This document shows positions 12,914-23,945 of a stretch of DNA of 64,000 nt, one piece after another. The stretch spans positions 974,958 through 1,038,957 of the forward strand of contig VXAI01000178.1 in the NCBI GenBank assembly GCA_013399305.1, in the 5' to 3' direction. Under the pieces are notes generated by a model. It was not told the DNA's origin. It saw only the letters and a program-made list of their open reading frames with translations, and ran no database searches. This DNA is from Rostratula benghalensis. Taxonomy: Eukaryota > Chordata > Aves > Charadriiformes > Rostratulidae. The position numbers were made by a program, and so were the translations under genes. Numbering within the stretch: the stretch's first letter is position 1; the number at the start of each line of letters is the position of its first letter.

Positions 12914-15760
12914 TTTTTATTTTTTTTTCCCCAAGCTGAGACATTCCTCATTTTATTATTTTCCCACATTTTTTAACTACTGCATAAAGGGCTCCCATCT
13001 GCAGATGCATTTGAAAAACACAGGTCACAAATTCTGGCCAGGAGTCCAGCTTGTAAAATGTTCCCTGACCTTTTAGACAGAGCAGTACAGTATAGTTATT
13101 TATATAGATCATTTTTCCTCTTCTCTCTTAGGGAAAAAAAAAAAAAAAAAGAAAGAAAAAAAAGAAAAAAGTTTTGGTGCAAAATGTGTTTTGCCAACTA
13201 TGCTGCAACAAGTAGATCTGGCATTTCCTTCACAGGGGTCAGCTGATGCTTTTCCTTCAAAATCAGCAGTATTCTTCTGATTTACACCATCTGTGGATGC
13301 ATCCTAAAGTAACACTCCGAAAAGCATGTGGAATTCATTTATGTGGGTATAAGTATTTTGTTTGGCTTGGCAACTTTCTTTTAAAAGTGTGCATGTTGGA
13401 CTTTCTTCAGGGCTTTCCAGAAGTGCTCAGAATGGATCAGGGTAGAAGGGGTGACCTTCCCCTGATCCTGGCTGATTTGGGTACAAAGCCAATCCTACAG
13501 AATGAGCCTAAAGGCTGTGTTTGCCAAGAACCACTCAACCTGTGCCACACACCCTGGAGAGCAGATGCAAGGGGAACTGCTCGTAGTGGTTCACAGGTGG
13601 GAGATGGTCACGCTTCTCCAGGTCTCCACCAGGATTTTGTGGGGTGGAGGAGGATGAGGTGCAAACTAAGCTTCAGGATGGCCCAGTGATGACAGCTTTT
13701 GCTGGCTTCTTTCCCCCCCCCCCAGCCAGGGATTTGTGTACCTTGTGCCAGCTGGGCCCTAGCTATTAGAGGATTCAAACTCCTTAGGCTACCGGTGGAG
13801 CTAAAGAGCTGCCAGCTGAACACCAGTACTCTGATTTTTCCAAATTTCAGAGCCTCTGTCTAGGAATTTCATAATTGCCTGAGTTCAGTCGGACAGTTAT
13901 CCCAGGGTGTACATAATGTATTAATACAATGCACATCATCACAAGTTCAGGAACTAAAGTAATGGGTTTGGGGATGTGGTCCTATCTACACACGGCACCT
14001 TACACAATATCTAAGCTTTCATAGTGTCCCTTAATGCTCAGCTGAAGACTAGAGCCTCAATGTTGTGCCTGTTTTAAAGAAAGAGGTGAGGCTTAGCAGT
14101 GGAATTTATCTGGCCAAATGTAGGCATCATCCTAAAGTAGAAGGCAAAAACAAGCCAGATGAACCATCCTTCAAAAATGTGATTTGTCTCCCTCGGCTGT
14201 GGAAGCAGCCAAGTGAGAGGAGCAAAACCATCAATGTCTGCATCACAGACGCACGACGTTGGGTGAGATGAATCCCACCCAAAGTGAGTTGGCAGAGTCA
14301 GATGCTGTGTTGGAGAAGAAACTGGGAAGAGGTATGCAGATCCCTCACACTCCAGCATTACTGCTAACGCAGTCGCCTGTCTTCCCCACTGCACAAGCAG
14401 AGCATAAATTAAGTACGGACAACATATTTTTTGGAAAGCCCAAAAGGGAAAGCTTCACATACAAAGAGGGTGAGAGGTGCCAAGGTTTAGTTTCGAGAAG
14501 AGGTCGGCTTCAGCTGCTGAGTGGTCTTCATTGGTCTGACCTGCAAGGTGGCCTGACCTGGTCTCTCAATCAATTTTATATGGAGAATTTTGTGTTGATA
14601 TGGAAATATGTGTTTCTGAGAAACAGAAACACATCTGTGATCATTGTCCATTTGTGCCATGGATAAAGCTTTCAGCTGACAATGATCTCTATCTACAGCT
14701 GACCTGAAACAGAATTTTTTTTCCTTTTTTCCCCTTCCTTGATGACCATGTAGTTCTCCACTGGCTCTAGTATAGTGAAAACTGGAGTTTTCTTCTGGTA
14801 TCAATTTACAAATGACAAAGGAAGCTAACAACAGCAATATTTAATAACAGACTAGATATACAGTTGTTGGACTTTGGGTTTGGGGATTTGGTTTGTTTTA
14901 TCTGTTGTTTTTGTTTGTTTGTTTGTTTGTATTGAGGGGGGTGTTTAAGGTGTTATTATCTTATATACTTGATAATAGAAACACTTTAAGAGGTCCACAT
15001 TTCCAGCACAAAAGGTTGGGTATCTGCCATGCTAAAATTCTCTGGTCCTTATGTAGGTTTTCATGGCAGCAGTAAATGATGAAGAAAACTTTTAATCATC
15101 CTTTGCTCCTCCGTTTTGATATTAAATCCAAGCTACAGTGGTCATTTTTGTTTAGCAGAGTTGTTACAGGAAACAGTGTATGAAATAGATCTTGATAGTA
15201 GCTGTCAGGGGATGTGTCAGTTTTCTCATTTTCATCTGAAGGAATTGACGGTAATCCAGTATTTTGCTTCACTAAACTTATCTGGAACAACATTTTCCAT
15301 TCTAAAAACACCAGGGTGAAAAATATAGAAGCATTGCTACCCGCTAGGTTGGGGAAAAGAAAAGGCAGTCTTGGAATTTTGGACTGAGCTAAATAGGAAG
15401 GTTCATTTTTCAGATTTCTTCAGGACTGTGTGCATCACAGAGAGAGCATGGTATCTCAAGGGTTGGTGGGTCATCACTGATTATATGAATTGTCTAGTAA
15501 GATGTGAATTAATGGCTCTGTTTGCCTCTTAGTTGGGTGCCGACCAGAATTAGCCTGTGGGTTCAACTGGTAAACGGAGAAGCAAGGTTCAGGTTTACAG
15601 AGAGATGTAGTGTTTATAGACACCTACCTCATTTTCCTGGGAAGCCATTAAGAAATGCATTAGGAAAATGCTCCTATAAGTACCCAAAAGAGGATTCAGG
15701 TCAATAGTAAGTACTTAACCCACTCTGCTACTCCTTAACATTTTCTAGCTGCCTTTCTAT
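12914..15760. other. Non-coding DNA, mostly unique
   Basis: No gene is recognised. It contains an A-rich tract at 13134-13170, a run of eleven C at 13713-13723 and a (TTTG)n repeat. A 147-codon open frame at 13246-13689 has no domain, no codon bias and no splice context and is treated as chance. Confidence 0.55.
14904..14930. repeat. (TTTG)n microsatellite
   Basis: About six TTTG units on the plus strand, preceded by a related T/G-rich stretch. Simple repeat. Confidence 0.85.
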
Positions 15761-16120
15761 CCTGGAAAAGAGAAGGTTCCAGGGAGAGCTTAAATGGGAG
15801 CCTTCCAGCATCTGAAGGGAGCTACAGGAGAGCTGGAGAGGGACTCTCTCAGGAAGTGTAGTGACAGGATGAGGGATAACAGCTTTAAATTGGAAAAGGG
15901 AAGATTTAGATCAAATACCAGAAAGAAATTCTTTGCTGTGAGGGTGGTGAGACCCTGGCCCAGGTTGCCCAGGGAAGCCCCATCCCTGGAAGTGTTTAAG
16001 GTCAAGTTGGATGGGGCTTGGAACAACCTGGTCAGGTGGGAGATGTCCCTGCCCAGGGCAGGGGGGGCTGGAACTCGATGATCTTTAAGGTCCCTTCCAA
16101 CTCTAACCATTCTATGATTC
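15761..16120 (+). mobile_element. CR1 LINE 3' end, about 360 bp
   Basis: One of the best-preserved CR1 copies here. It starts in the 'cctggaaaagagaaggttcc' block, passes 'gaaattctttgctgtgaggg' and 'ctggcccaggttgcccag', and ends with 'gatctttaaggtcccttcc' and 'ccattctatgattc'. Its terminal octamer repeat is very short. It is 5'-truncated and non-coding. The closest relatives in this window are the copies at 5.9, 29.7, 49.1 and (inverted) 59.9 kb. Confidence 0.94.
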
Positions 16121-17100
16121 TTTACCTGAGCACTTCACAGCTGCAAGTCACACATCACCTTGCTGAAGCTGTGCCTCTGATTGTCAATACCCACATGATT
16201 TTCCTAAACCTAGGAGAGCAAGGAAGGAGGAGAGGACAGTACCCAAGAGATCAGGACTCTCAGGAGGAATATGCTGTTTCCTAGACTTTTTGCTCTGCCC
16301 TGCTCCTGCAGCGTACATGCAAAATTTGTTGAGTAATTAAATAATCGCCTGGAGGGTAGAAACACGCATAAGGGATAGTTAATCTGTGTTCTGTTGTCTG
16401 GCTTTTCTTCTACTTTGCTTTTTTGGCATGCACCCAGGAAGATTATTTAGAAGCTATTGTGCCTAAATACTGTTTAATCTATGACATGCTTGCAATTCTC
16501 CAAATACTGTACTAATCCTGCATAATGAAAAGTGGAGCTGAGAGTTAATTTTTAATTTAAAAAAAAAAAAAATGAGTAAATACAGTCATTAAAACCTCAT
16601 GCAGCAGGTTCAGTATCCACATGCCTCCAAGGGTTGACACTCAATAATCAATTAAGGCAGAAGGCACAGAACTGCTGACTTTAACAAATAGTCTCAGTCG
16701 TGCTTGTGTGTGTTGTCTGCCCGCCTCCATTTTTTTTTTCAAACATAAAGTTGCCGTTTGGGATCTGTAATTGAATCATCCCTTCTTACTTCTCCTTTTC
16801 CACTAAAAAAAAAAAAAAAAGATAATTGAAAAAAATAATCCTACTCTATTTCTCTTAATAGGAGTCAATTGTTTCTCTTCCAAATTTTCTCTGTTTTCGT
16901 GCCCATACTGAGCAGGAATACTGATATGTGGAACAACACAAATATTTATTTACAGATAAATGTAAATATCCATGACCATAGGAGCCCTGAGAGTGAGAGC
17001 TAGAGGCGGCGTATGGTAATGCCTCTGTTTTCTTCTACAGATATTTTAGTTTATGAAATAATAGTGATGACTTCAATGAAACCACAATTGAACTCCCCAG

Positions 17101-17177
17101 CCAAGATCAGAGCCTGATGTGCTGGGTGCTTTACAAATTAAATGTTAGACACAACCCTTATTCCAAAGAGCAAAAAT
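17101..17177 (+). repeat. Probable ancient amniote interspersed repeat relic
   Basis: The blocks 'gatcagagcctgatgtgctg', 'ggtgctttacaaatt' and 'cccttattccaaagagc' resemble, in order, a repeat I remember as widespread in bird, turtle and crocodile DNA ('gatcagggcccattgtgcta', then a 'ctgtacaaac' block, then 'ccccaaagagc'). The match is partial and from memory. The name and class (SINE or old LINE end) are not certain. Confidence 0.4.
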
Positions 17178-20100
17178 GATTTGGCTCAACAATACCCAAT
17201 GGAAGAAGCAGAACTAAGGTCATATCTACTTGCAGGAATGCAGACAGATTTGGGATCCCAAAATTTCTTGGCCCAAAGACAGCCCTGAAACTACTACAGA
17301 ATGGCTGTTTATGGTAGAAATATCAAATAGTTACACCTCTTCTACATATATGGTGAAGGTGACAGGTCCCACACAGGCACAGCCTTTTTCAGAGCAGAGA
17401 TTAAATCCAATACCCATCTCGGGCTTTGTGTGAATGAGTGTCCAGAATTCTTTACCAAAAAGAGGGGAAACTTCTAGCTCTTGAATTTATCCATTCCTAT
17501 TTTGCAACATTCTACGATTGGGAACCACCACTTCAGAACAGAAGAAAAGTTTGCCTTTTGGCTTAGAGAGTAGCAGGCAGCTTGCAAAGTAGGCTACCTA
17601 AATGGAGGTGGTGATATGGAGATGTCAGCATGTGAGTTAGGAGCACCAGTTCACATTATCATCAGTGGAAAGTGGAGTTAGCAGCATCTAGAGGGTGATT
17701 CAACAAGACAGAACTTTGTGAGCGAGATACACAAGTTGGAGGGTGCAGGGAGTGGAAAAGAGAAGTAGTGAAGGGGAAAAAGTGCAGAATAAAGAGCAAA
17801 ATGAGAAATGGGTAAGAATTCACCCACAGCAAATAATGTATCTGCGGATTCACTGGGAAAAGGCAGTTTAATGTTAAATTAAACTATAGGTTGCTACTAC
17901 ATTACAAGGCAGAAAATGAGTAAACAGAGGAGAGGTGTCAAGTTAAAATAATAAATTAAAAACAAACTGGTTTTGAAGGCCAAGTAAATCCCCATTCCTC
18001 AAGACATATAAGCTTTCCACTGTCAAAGGAGTGGGAGTAGAAAAGTGCTTCTCTCCAAAACAGGGTGTTCACTAAAATTGCAGGATGCTGTTAAACTAAA
18101 GGATTTCTAGCATCACGCTCTGAGGTAGCTGGTATCAGCTATTTCAAAAGGGGATAAGAAGCCAGAGGGCTATTTCCCCAACCCTGCGTTACCCATTGCC
18201 GTTCCGAAACAACCAGCCGTGGAGATTCACATGAAACTCAGAATTAATAAACAAAACCAAAGTCTCAGACCACAAATAATTGGAGTGAAATACCCATGTC
18301 GCTGGTTTGCTGGGATGTAACTGAGATTGTTCTCCCAGCCCTGTTTTCTCACCAGGCGAGATGAAGCGTGTGCTTAACAAACCAAACCATCACACAAGAC
18401 ACTTTCCTCGAGCAATCTTTTTTTTTTTTCCCCCTCTCTAAAGATGAGCTGAAGTGATAATTACTCATCAGCTTCCCTGCCTCAAAGCAAACTTGGAGAC
18501 TGTTGCACTGATGATAGCCTCAAATTAGTGACTGAGAAGAAGGTAATTAGACTCACGCTGCTGAAAGAAATGAGGAACAGATTGTGTGTTCAGGAGAGCA
18601 CCTTGTAGGTTATGGCTACAAATAAAGACCCCTGTGATGTCTGAGGAAGCAGTGAGTCAGTCTGTTGATTCTCCCAGAAGGCTCAATTTCAATATTGTCC
18701 CGGTGGGTTTGCACCACTGGTAGAGCTGCTCTGTGCCCTTAAAGGTGCAAGTTCCTGGAGACCTGGTGTAGCACCTCACGGGGAACTGGATGGGAAGGTG
18801 GAAGTGTTCAATGAAGTCTCTTCCCCTTGTTCTGTCACTTTTCAGCATCTCTACTTCCTAGCAAACGCATGCAGCAGTGCATCTTAGTCACCCCAATGGA
18901 GCAGATTTTCCCCTCAGCCCTGTTAACCAGAGTTTCCAGTTTGGAACAGGATTAGGGACCAGGTGCTTCAGGGCAAAGCAGCCAAATTGCTTAGTATTCC
19001 TCATAAAAAGGTGCTAAGGTCAGGAATCTGTTGGAGGCATCTGGAAACCACTATTCTAAAGCCCTAATGAATGGCCCGGATGTGAAGGATGACCTATAGC
19101 CCGGGCTCCAGGGGATGTTCTGGAAGAGAGAAGAGTTTCATGCTCTACCAGACCTCTAGAAAACCTCATTCATTCTTCATTCGGCATCCCAAGAAAGCTG
19201 GTCCCCTGCTGAGGTGGTGGAAGACCACTGGGATCTCTGCTATTGTGTGTTCATTTGATGGCAGTCCTATTCCTGTTTTTACGCCTCAACTTTGTACTGG
19301 AGAGTTCCTAAAAAACAAGCTTCTGATGCTACCTCATGATTTAGAAAATTCAGTGATTTCCAGGTAATTAAGTCATCTTCCACTAAAGACCTCAGGTAGC
19401 TATTTCTGTGACACAAGGTGATGCAATAGCTTGTACCAGAGAGAAAATGTAGCAACACAGAAAGCTCAAAGAAGTGTCATTGCTAGGGAGAGCTTAATAA
19501 GGTAAATTTTGTAGTTATTACCTAATTAGGCTTGCAACTAAGTCAAGGCACTTTCATTCTCTTAGCAAATTTACAGGGTTGATGTAACCTTGACACCCAA
19601 GTGTCCGTTTCCAAATGTCCCTTTGGTTACTGCCTGAGCAAGGATTAAAGGAGAAACCTTTTTTCTCCATGTTTCACACACTCTTCAGTACTTTTTCCTT
19701 CCAATCTGCAGGCAAAAAAGAGAAGCAGGTATGACAACAGTGAGAGGTACAGATATATGTTCATGTGTTGAAGATCCATCAGTGCATCTAATTTTATTTG
19801 CAGCAAGGATTTTTTGCCTATATTTAGGCAACTGCCAAGCTTTTCAGAAGACTCCACACATCACCAAAGAGTTCATAATATTTTAAATGTCATGAAAAGA
19901 TGGACAGATGCATTTTAAATTAATAAGGGCAAAAACTCAAAGACACTGCCACGGAATGAAGTGTTGTATAATTAAGTGTAATTGTTTAGATGTCATCCTA
20001 GGGGAAGAATCTTGACTGTCCATGGTAGGATGCTATTCTTGGCCGCTCTTCTGTAGGTTCCTGGTATGGTCTCCAAGCTTTTGTTTATCAGAAATACAAA

Positions 20101-20767
20101 TGTTTCTCCTTGTACAGAGCCTGTTATCTTGGCACAGGATGCCAAGGTACTGGGTGCGTCTGTTGGTGTGAGATGCCCCTTCTTCTTTCAAGGTCTCAAG
20201 CATAAGTAAAAAGTTCAGCTGTATTGTTTCCCTGCACAGAATCGATTATTTTGCTGACTTGATCTAGGGTCTCTCCTCATCAGTTTGGGATGCAGCCCTC
20301 AGAACTGGAGGTCAGAAAGGGTGCTGTAAGAACTGTGCCATTAATAAGCTAATGTCTTTAACATTTTTCAGATTTCTGTATTATTTTTCTTGTCAGCTGA
20401 TAGATGTTGCTCATACTGTCCCAGTTCCTAAACTCATTTTTTCCCCTCTAAGCTAATGTCCGCATCTCTAAAATCAAGTGGCAATGGGTGAAGCCTCTTA
20501 GCCTGACAAATCATCAAGACTGTGGACTCTCCTCCAAGGGTGGAATAGTCCAAAGTGAGCTGACCTTCTGCTTCCCATGTTCACGTTACACTGCTGCCTG
20601 GTTCAGCCATCCAAGGAAAACTGGCAGCCGTAGACATTCACTTGCTGTGTTACTTGCCAAACGCTTGGTCTGCCAACTGGGAGCTCCTTTGCCAAACTCC
20701 AGTTGTGATGAGTTCCCCGGCACTGATCCAAGCTGAAAATAGGTGCAGTTGGATCTGTAGGCCTCTC

Positions 20768-20789
20768 TTTTTTTTTTTTTTTTTTTTTT
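20768..20789 (-). repeat. Poly(A) tract on the minus strand with nearby AATAAA
   Basis: A run of 22 T on the plus strand is followed by 'ggtatttattcag'. Read on the minus strand this is AATAAA, then TACC, then 22 A. That arrangement is what a processed retrocopy's 3' end would leave, although the four-base gap between signal and tail is shorter than usual. The sequence to its right shows no recognisable transcript, and no target duplication was found. Confidence 0.5.
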
Positions 20790-21142
20790 GGTATTTATTC
20801 AGTTGGGGGGGGAGGAAACGAAGCTGAGTTTTACACAGACATTGTTACAATTCACAGGAGAATCTCAAAAGGACTAGAAGAAGGAGAATTTGACTCAGAT
20901 GGAAAAAAAAGCAAGAATCCAGATGCTTATCCAGAAGCCTTTGATCTATCAGCACGGAAAGTCTAGGTCAGGTTTTCTCTTCCTTCAAATTTTTTGTGCT
21001 TTTTTGGTCCTGCCTGAAAGCCATCCATCCCTGAGTACAACTGTCTCTCAACAGAGTTCATAAACAAGGAAGGCAATGAGTAACTAAAATGTCTGAATGC
21101 TCATTCAGATTCTGGGCGTCTTTTGAGGTTGCTTCTCATTTT

Positions 21143-21440
21143 CTATCTAATTAATCTTTAATTGTTACCAAGTTTGCTCACAGTGGGTTTCCCAGGCGGA
21201 ACATATCAAGAATAGCAACCATTCTAAAAACATAATGCTGTTATTGCAAAAGCAAAAGACATTAATTAATGAATAGTCAGCTAAGGAAAAAGAGCAAATG
21301 TCATTATTTAGATTCTGTTATGGAACAAAAAATTGTGATTACTACAGAAAGGAACAAACATCTCATTTAAATGTGTTCAAACTTCAATTTCCCTTGGAAC
21401 AGATGATTACAATTAATTAAATGGCATCAGCAATTATTTT
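21143..21440. promoter_or_regulatory. Candidate conserved non-coding block, TAAT-rich
   Basis: The stretch holds TAATTAAT at 21148, ATTAATTAAT at 21261, AATTAATTAA at 21411 and CAATTATT near 21431, all homeodomain-type sites, in otherwise mixed-complexity sequence without repeats. Such clusters are common in developmental enhancers, but AT-rich DNA also gives them by chance. No direct evidence of function. Confidence 0.2.
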
Positions 21441-23374
21441 AGAGGAATAAATTCAATGTTGAAGAGGAAAAAGGAGAGATTGAGGAGGAAAAGGTGGAAC
21501 AAGTCAGACAATTCTGTATACAAAGGATTTGGGTGAGATTTTCTACCTACTGCTCTAGCTGTTTAGAAGGTATGGTAGTGGTCTTTCACCATAAATCTAT
21601 ACTTCCCATCTATATGGGCTGTTCCATTTTATTCTCTCAAACTGTATGTACCTGACAGCAATAAAACAAGACTGAAGGCAAAATTTCACTCAATCTGACA
21701 GACGTACAACACCATCTGCCAAAAATCAGAGAATGTCCCAGGAAGTGGTAGCTGGTGGAGAAATCAGGATTGATCTTTCCCCTCCCACTACTCTAGGATA
21801 TGATTTTCATGTCCAGCAGTAGAGATTAATATGGAATAAATGTGTAAATCCTTTCTAAATTGGGAAGCTTTGCAGAGTCAGGCCATGGAGATAAGAAGGA
21901 TATGGGATGTTTGGGCAAGGCATCCCTGTGGCAGGAGGAAAGATGTCCTTCTGGTAACCTTCTCCTTTGTAGCCATTGGCACTAACTTTGTCTCTCCTCA
22001 TCTCAATGGAACAGAGCCCTAAAGAATGTGCTGCTATTCACATCAAAGAACCACTGTGAAATACCAAATTTACACTCCTATTGAGAGAGGTCCATCACAG
22101 ATCTACTAACAGAGAAGGTTTCTCCAGAAGAAACGGCTGTTCAAAAAGACTCTACCTAATTTTATCCATAAAATAGTACAGGAATTAGAAGCTGCATTTC
22201 TGTACTACCAAGAAATTGCCATGCTCATTTCATGGTGATGCTCCCAAAGATAACTGGAGCTACAAAGATAAATGTATAAATCTGTGTAATTTTCCATATG
22301 CCATTTGCTGTCTTTTAGGACTTGCAATAAAAGATTCCCATTCGTGACATAAAGTAATCATATGAAAGCTTTACCTGGCAATATTGATTCTTTATCAAAG
22401 TTATGCATTGTTTTCTCAGTATTTTCACCTGAAGAAAAACCACAGTGATAATAGCCTTTCAAACAAACTTGCATGTTAAAAAAAAAAAAAAAGTACTGTA
22501 ATTTAAAAAAAAATAAGTAAAAAGGAAAAAAAAAATCCCAACCAGACATTATTCAGATAGAAGCAGGAAAAGCTGAAATAACCTTTTGATTTAACTGGAA
22601 ATAGGAGCAAAAACAAATGTCCATAAGATTGTGGTTGTTTTCTTGGATATGTTTCTCTGGTATGAAGTCAAACAGCCATTAACTGCCAATTGGCCGCCAA
22701 AGTTATTTCCAGAAGTTCAAGTTTCTCAGTGGCTCTACTGTAACATTAAAGTGCGAAGAGTTTGCCCAAGGAGCTTCATGAGAGGAAGAAAGAGTGGGCT
22801 GGATCTCAAATTGCTGTACTTATAAGGTCTTTAAGAGGAAAATTATGTATGAGGAGGTGGTGGAATGTGTTGAAAAATTAGTCCAGGGAGAGAGCGTTGA
22901 TGACATGCAGGACTGGGATTAACAATGGGGCCCTGTTATAATTTGGAAACACTGGGTTTCAAGCAGCATTGAAACTAAGGAAGTCTGTGCAGATCCTTCA
23001 GTGCCTATAAAGGGTAAAGTTATTCTCCTTAAAATAGGGCAGTTATTAATAAGATTTCTCTCCTCTATTTGGAGAGCTTTTTCTGCAAAATCTCTAAGGA
23101 ACCCGTATCTTTGAGAAAGCCTTTTTAAATTCAGTTGATACTAACTCTATTTTTTGAAACAGGCTGTTGAGGTGAAGTGTGTAGAGGCAAGATGAAGAGC
23201 CACGCAAACAGATAAATAGACACAACCAGTGAGCACAATTGGGTGCAGTTTCTCTGAAGCCAGGAAAAGTTAAAACACCATGTGACAGGTAGTTTTGTGT
23301 GAACAAGCACATGAAATAAATGATCGGTGTATGGAGTGCTCCGCACAGAGACACTGCCGCAGGCAGTGAAGAAA

Positions 23375-23439
23375 ACACAGAATCAATCACAGAATAACAT
23401 GGGGTTGGAAGGGACCTCTGGAGATCACCTCCTCCAAAC
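23375..23439 (-). mobile_element. CR1 LINE 3' terminus, minus strand
   Basis: On the plus strand 'cacagaataacatggggttg', 'gaagggacctctggagatca' and 'cctcctccaaac' form the reverse complement of a CR1 3' end. At about 23439 it breaks off and joins directly to a plus-strand internal CR1 segment. The two pieces may be one inverted insertion (see findings). Confidence 0.85.
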
Positions 23440-23945
23440 TTCAAGAAAGGCAAGAAGGATGACCCAGGGAGCTACAGCAGCCACCATTTTCCAAGACAAA
23501 AGCATTATCAGGAGTAGTCAGCATAGCTTCACCAAGGGAAAGTCAAGTTTGACCAATTCAATAAACTTCTGCAATGAAACAACTGTCTTAGTAGACAAGA
23601 TGAGAGCTGTGGATATTGTCTACCTAAACTTCAGTAAGACCTTTGACACTATCTTTCATAACATCCTCATAGAAAAACTGTTGATGTGTGGACAGGATTA
23701 AGCTGAGCTGGCTTGAAAATTGGCTGAATGGCCATACCTAGAGGGTGGTCATCAGTGTCATCATGAAGCCCAGTTGGAGGCCAGTAATTAGTGGTGTAAC
23801 CAAGGTTCCTGTTTAACACCTTTGTTAATAATCTGGATGATAGGGTTGAATGTACTCTGACCAAGCCTGGTGATGGCACAAAACTCCAGGAAGCCAATGG
23901 GTGGAAGAATAAGGTATTTTGAAGGTAGATCAGAGATATATGACT
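23440..23945 (+). mobile_element. CR1 ORF2 reverse-transcriptase fragment, broken
   Basis: This is an internal piece of the CR1 LINE polyprotein. It opens with the block 'caagaaaggcaagaaggatg', which precedes the RT domain. It then reads VYLNFSKTFD, the palm motif A region (family form YLDFSKAFD), with the first catalytic aspartate changed to N. A further block reads LENWLNGH. The site where the family has the FADD motif B/C signature here reads roughly PGDG, so the second catalytic centre is also lost. Stop codons (one just after 23697) and frame changes break the protein. RT would copy CR1 RNA into DNA at the insertion site; this copy cannot. The right boundary is uncertain. Confidence 0.85.

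Larger units (their letters stand above)
16121..23374. other. Non-coding DNA, mostly unique, 7.2 kb
   Basis: No gene is recognised. It includes A runs at 16559-16572 and 16805-16820, a T run at 18418-18429 and an A run at 22478-22492. An ancient repeat relic near 17.1 kb, a poly(T) tract at 20.77 kb and a TAAT-rich block at 21.1-21.4 kb are listed separately. Open frames are all under 100 codons. Confidence 0.5.

Noticed and set aside
12379..12976. Open frames running across the N gap
   Set aside because: They are open only because undetermined bases cannot contain stops.
13246..13689. 147-codon plus-strand open frame
   Set aside because: No recognisable domain, no codon bias and no splice or promoter context. 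It sits in unique DNA beside homopolymer runs. Frames of this size occur by chance in 64 kb read in six frames.
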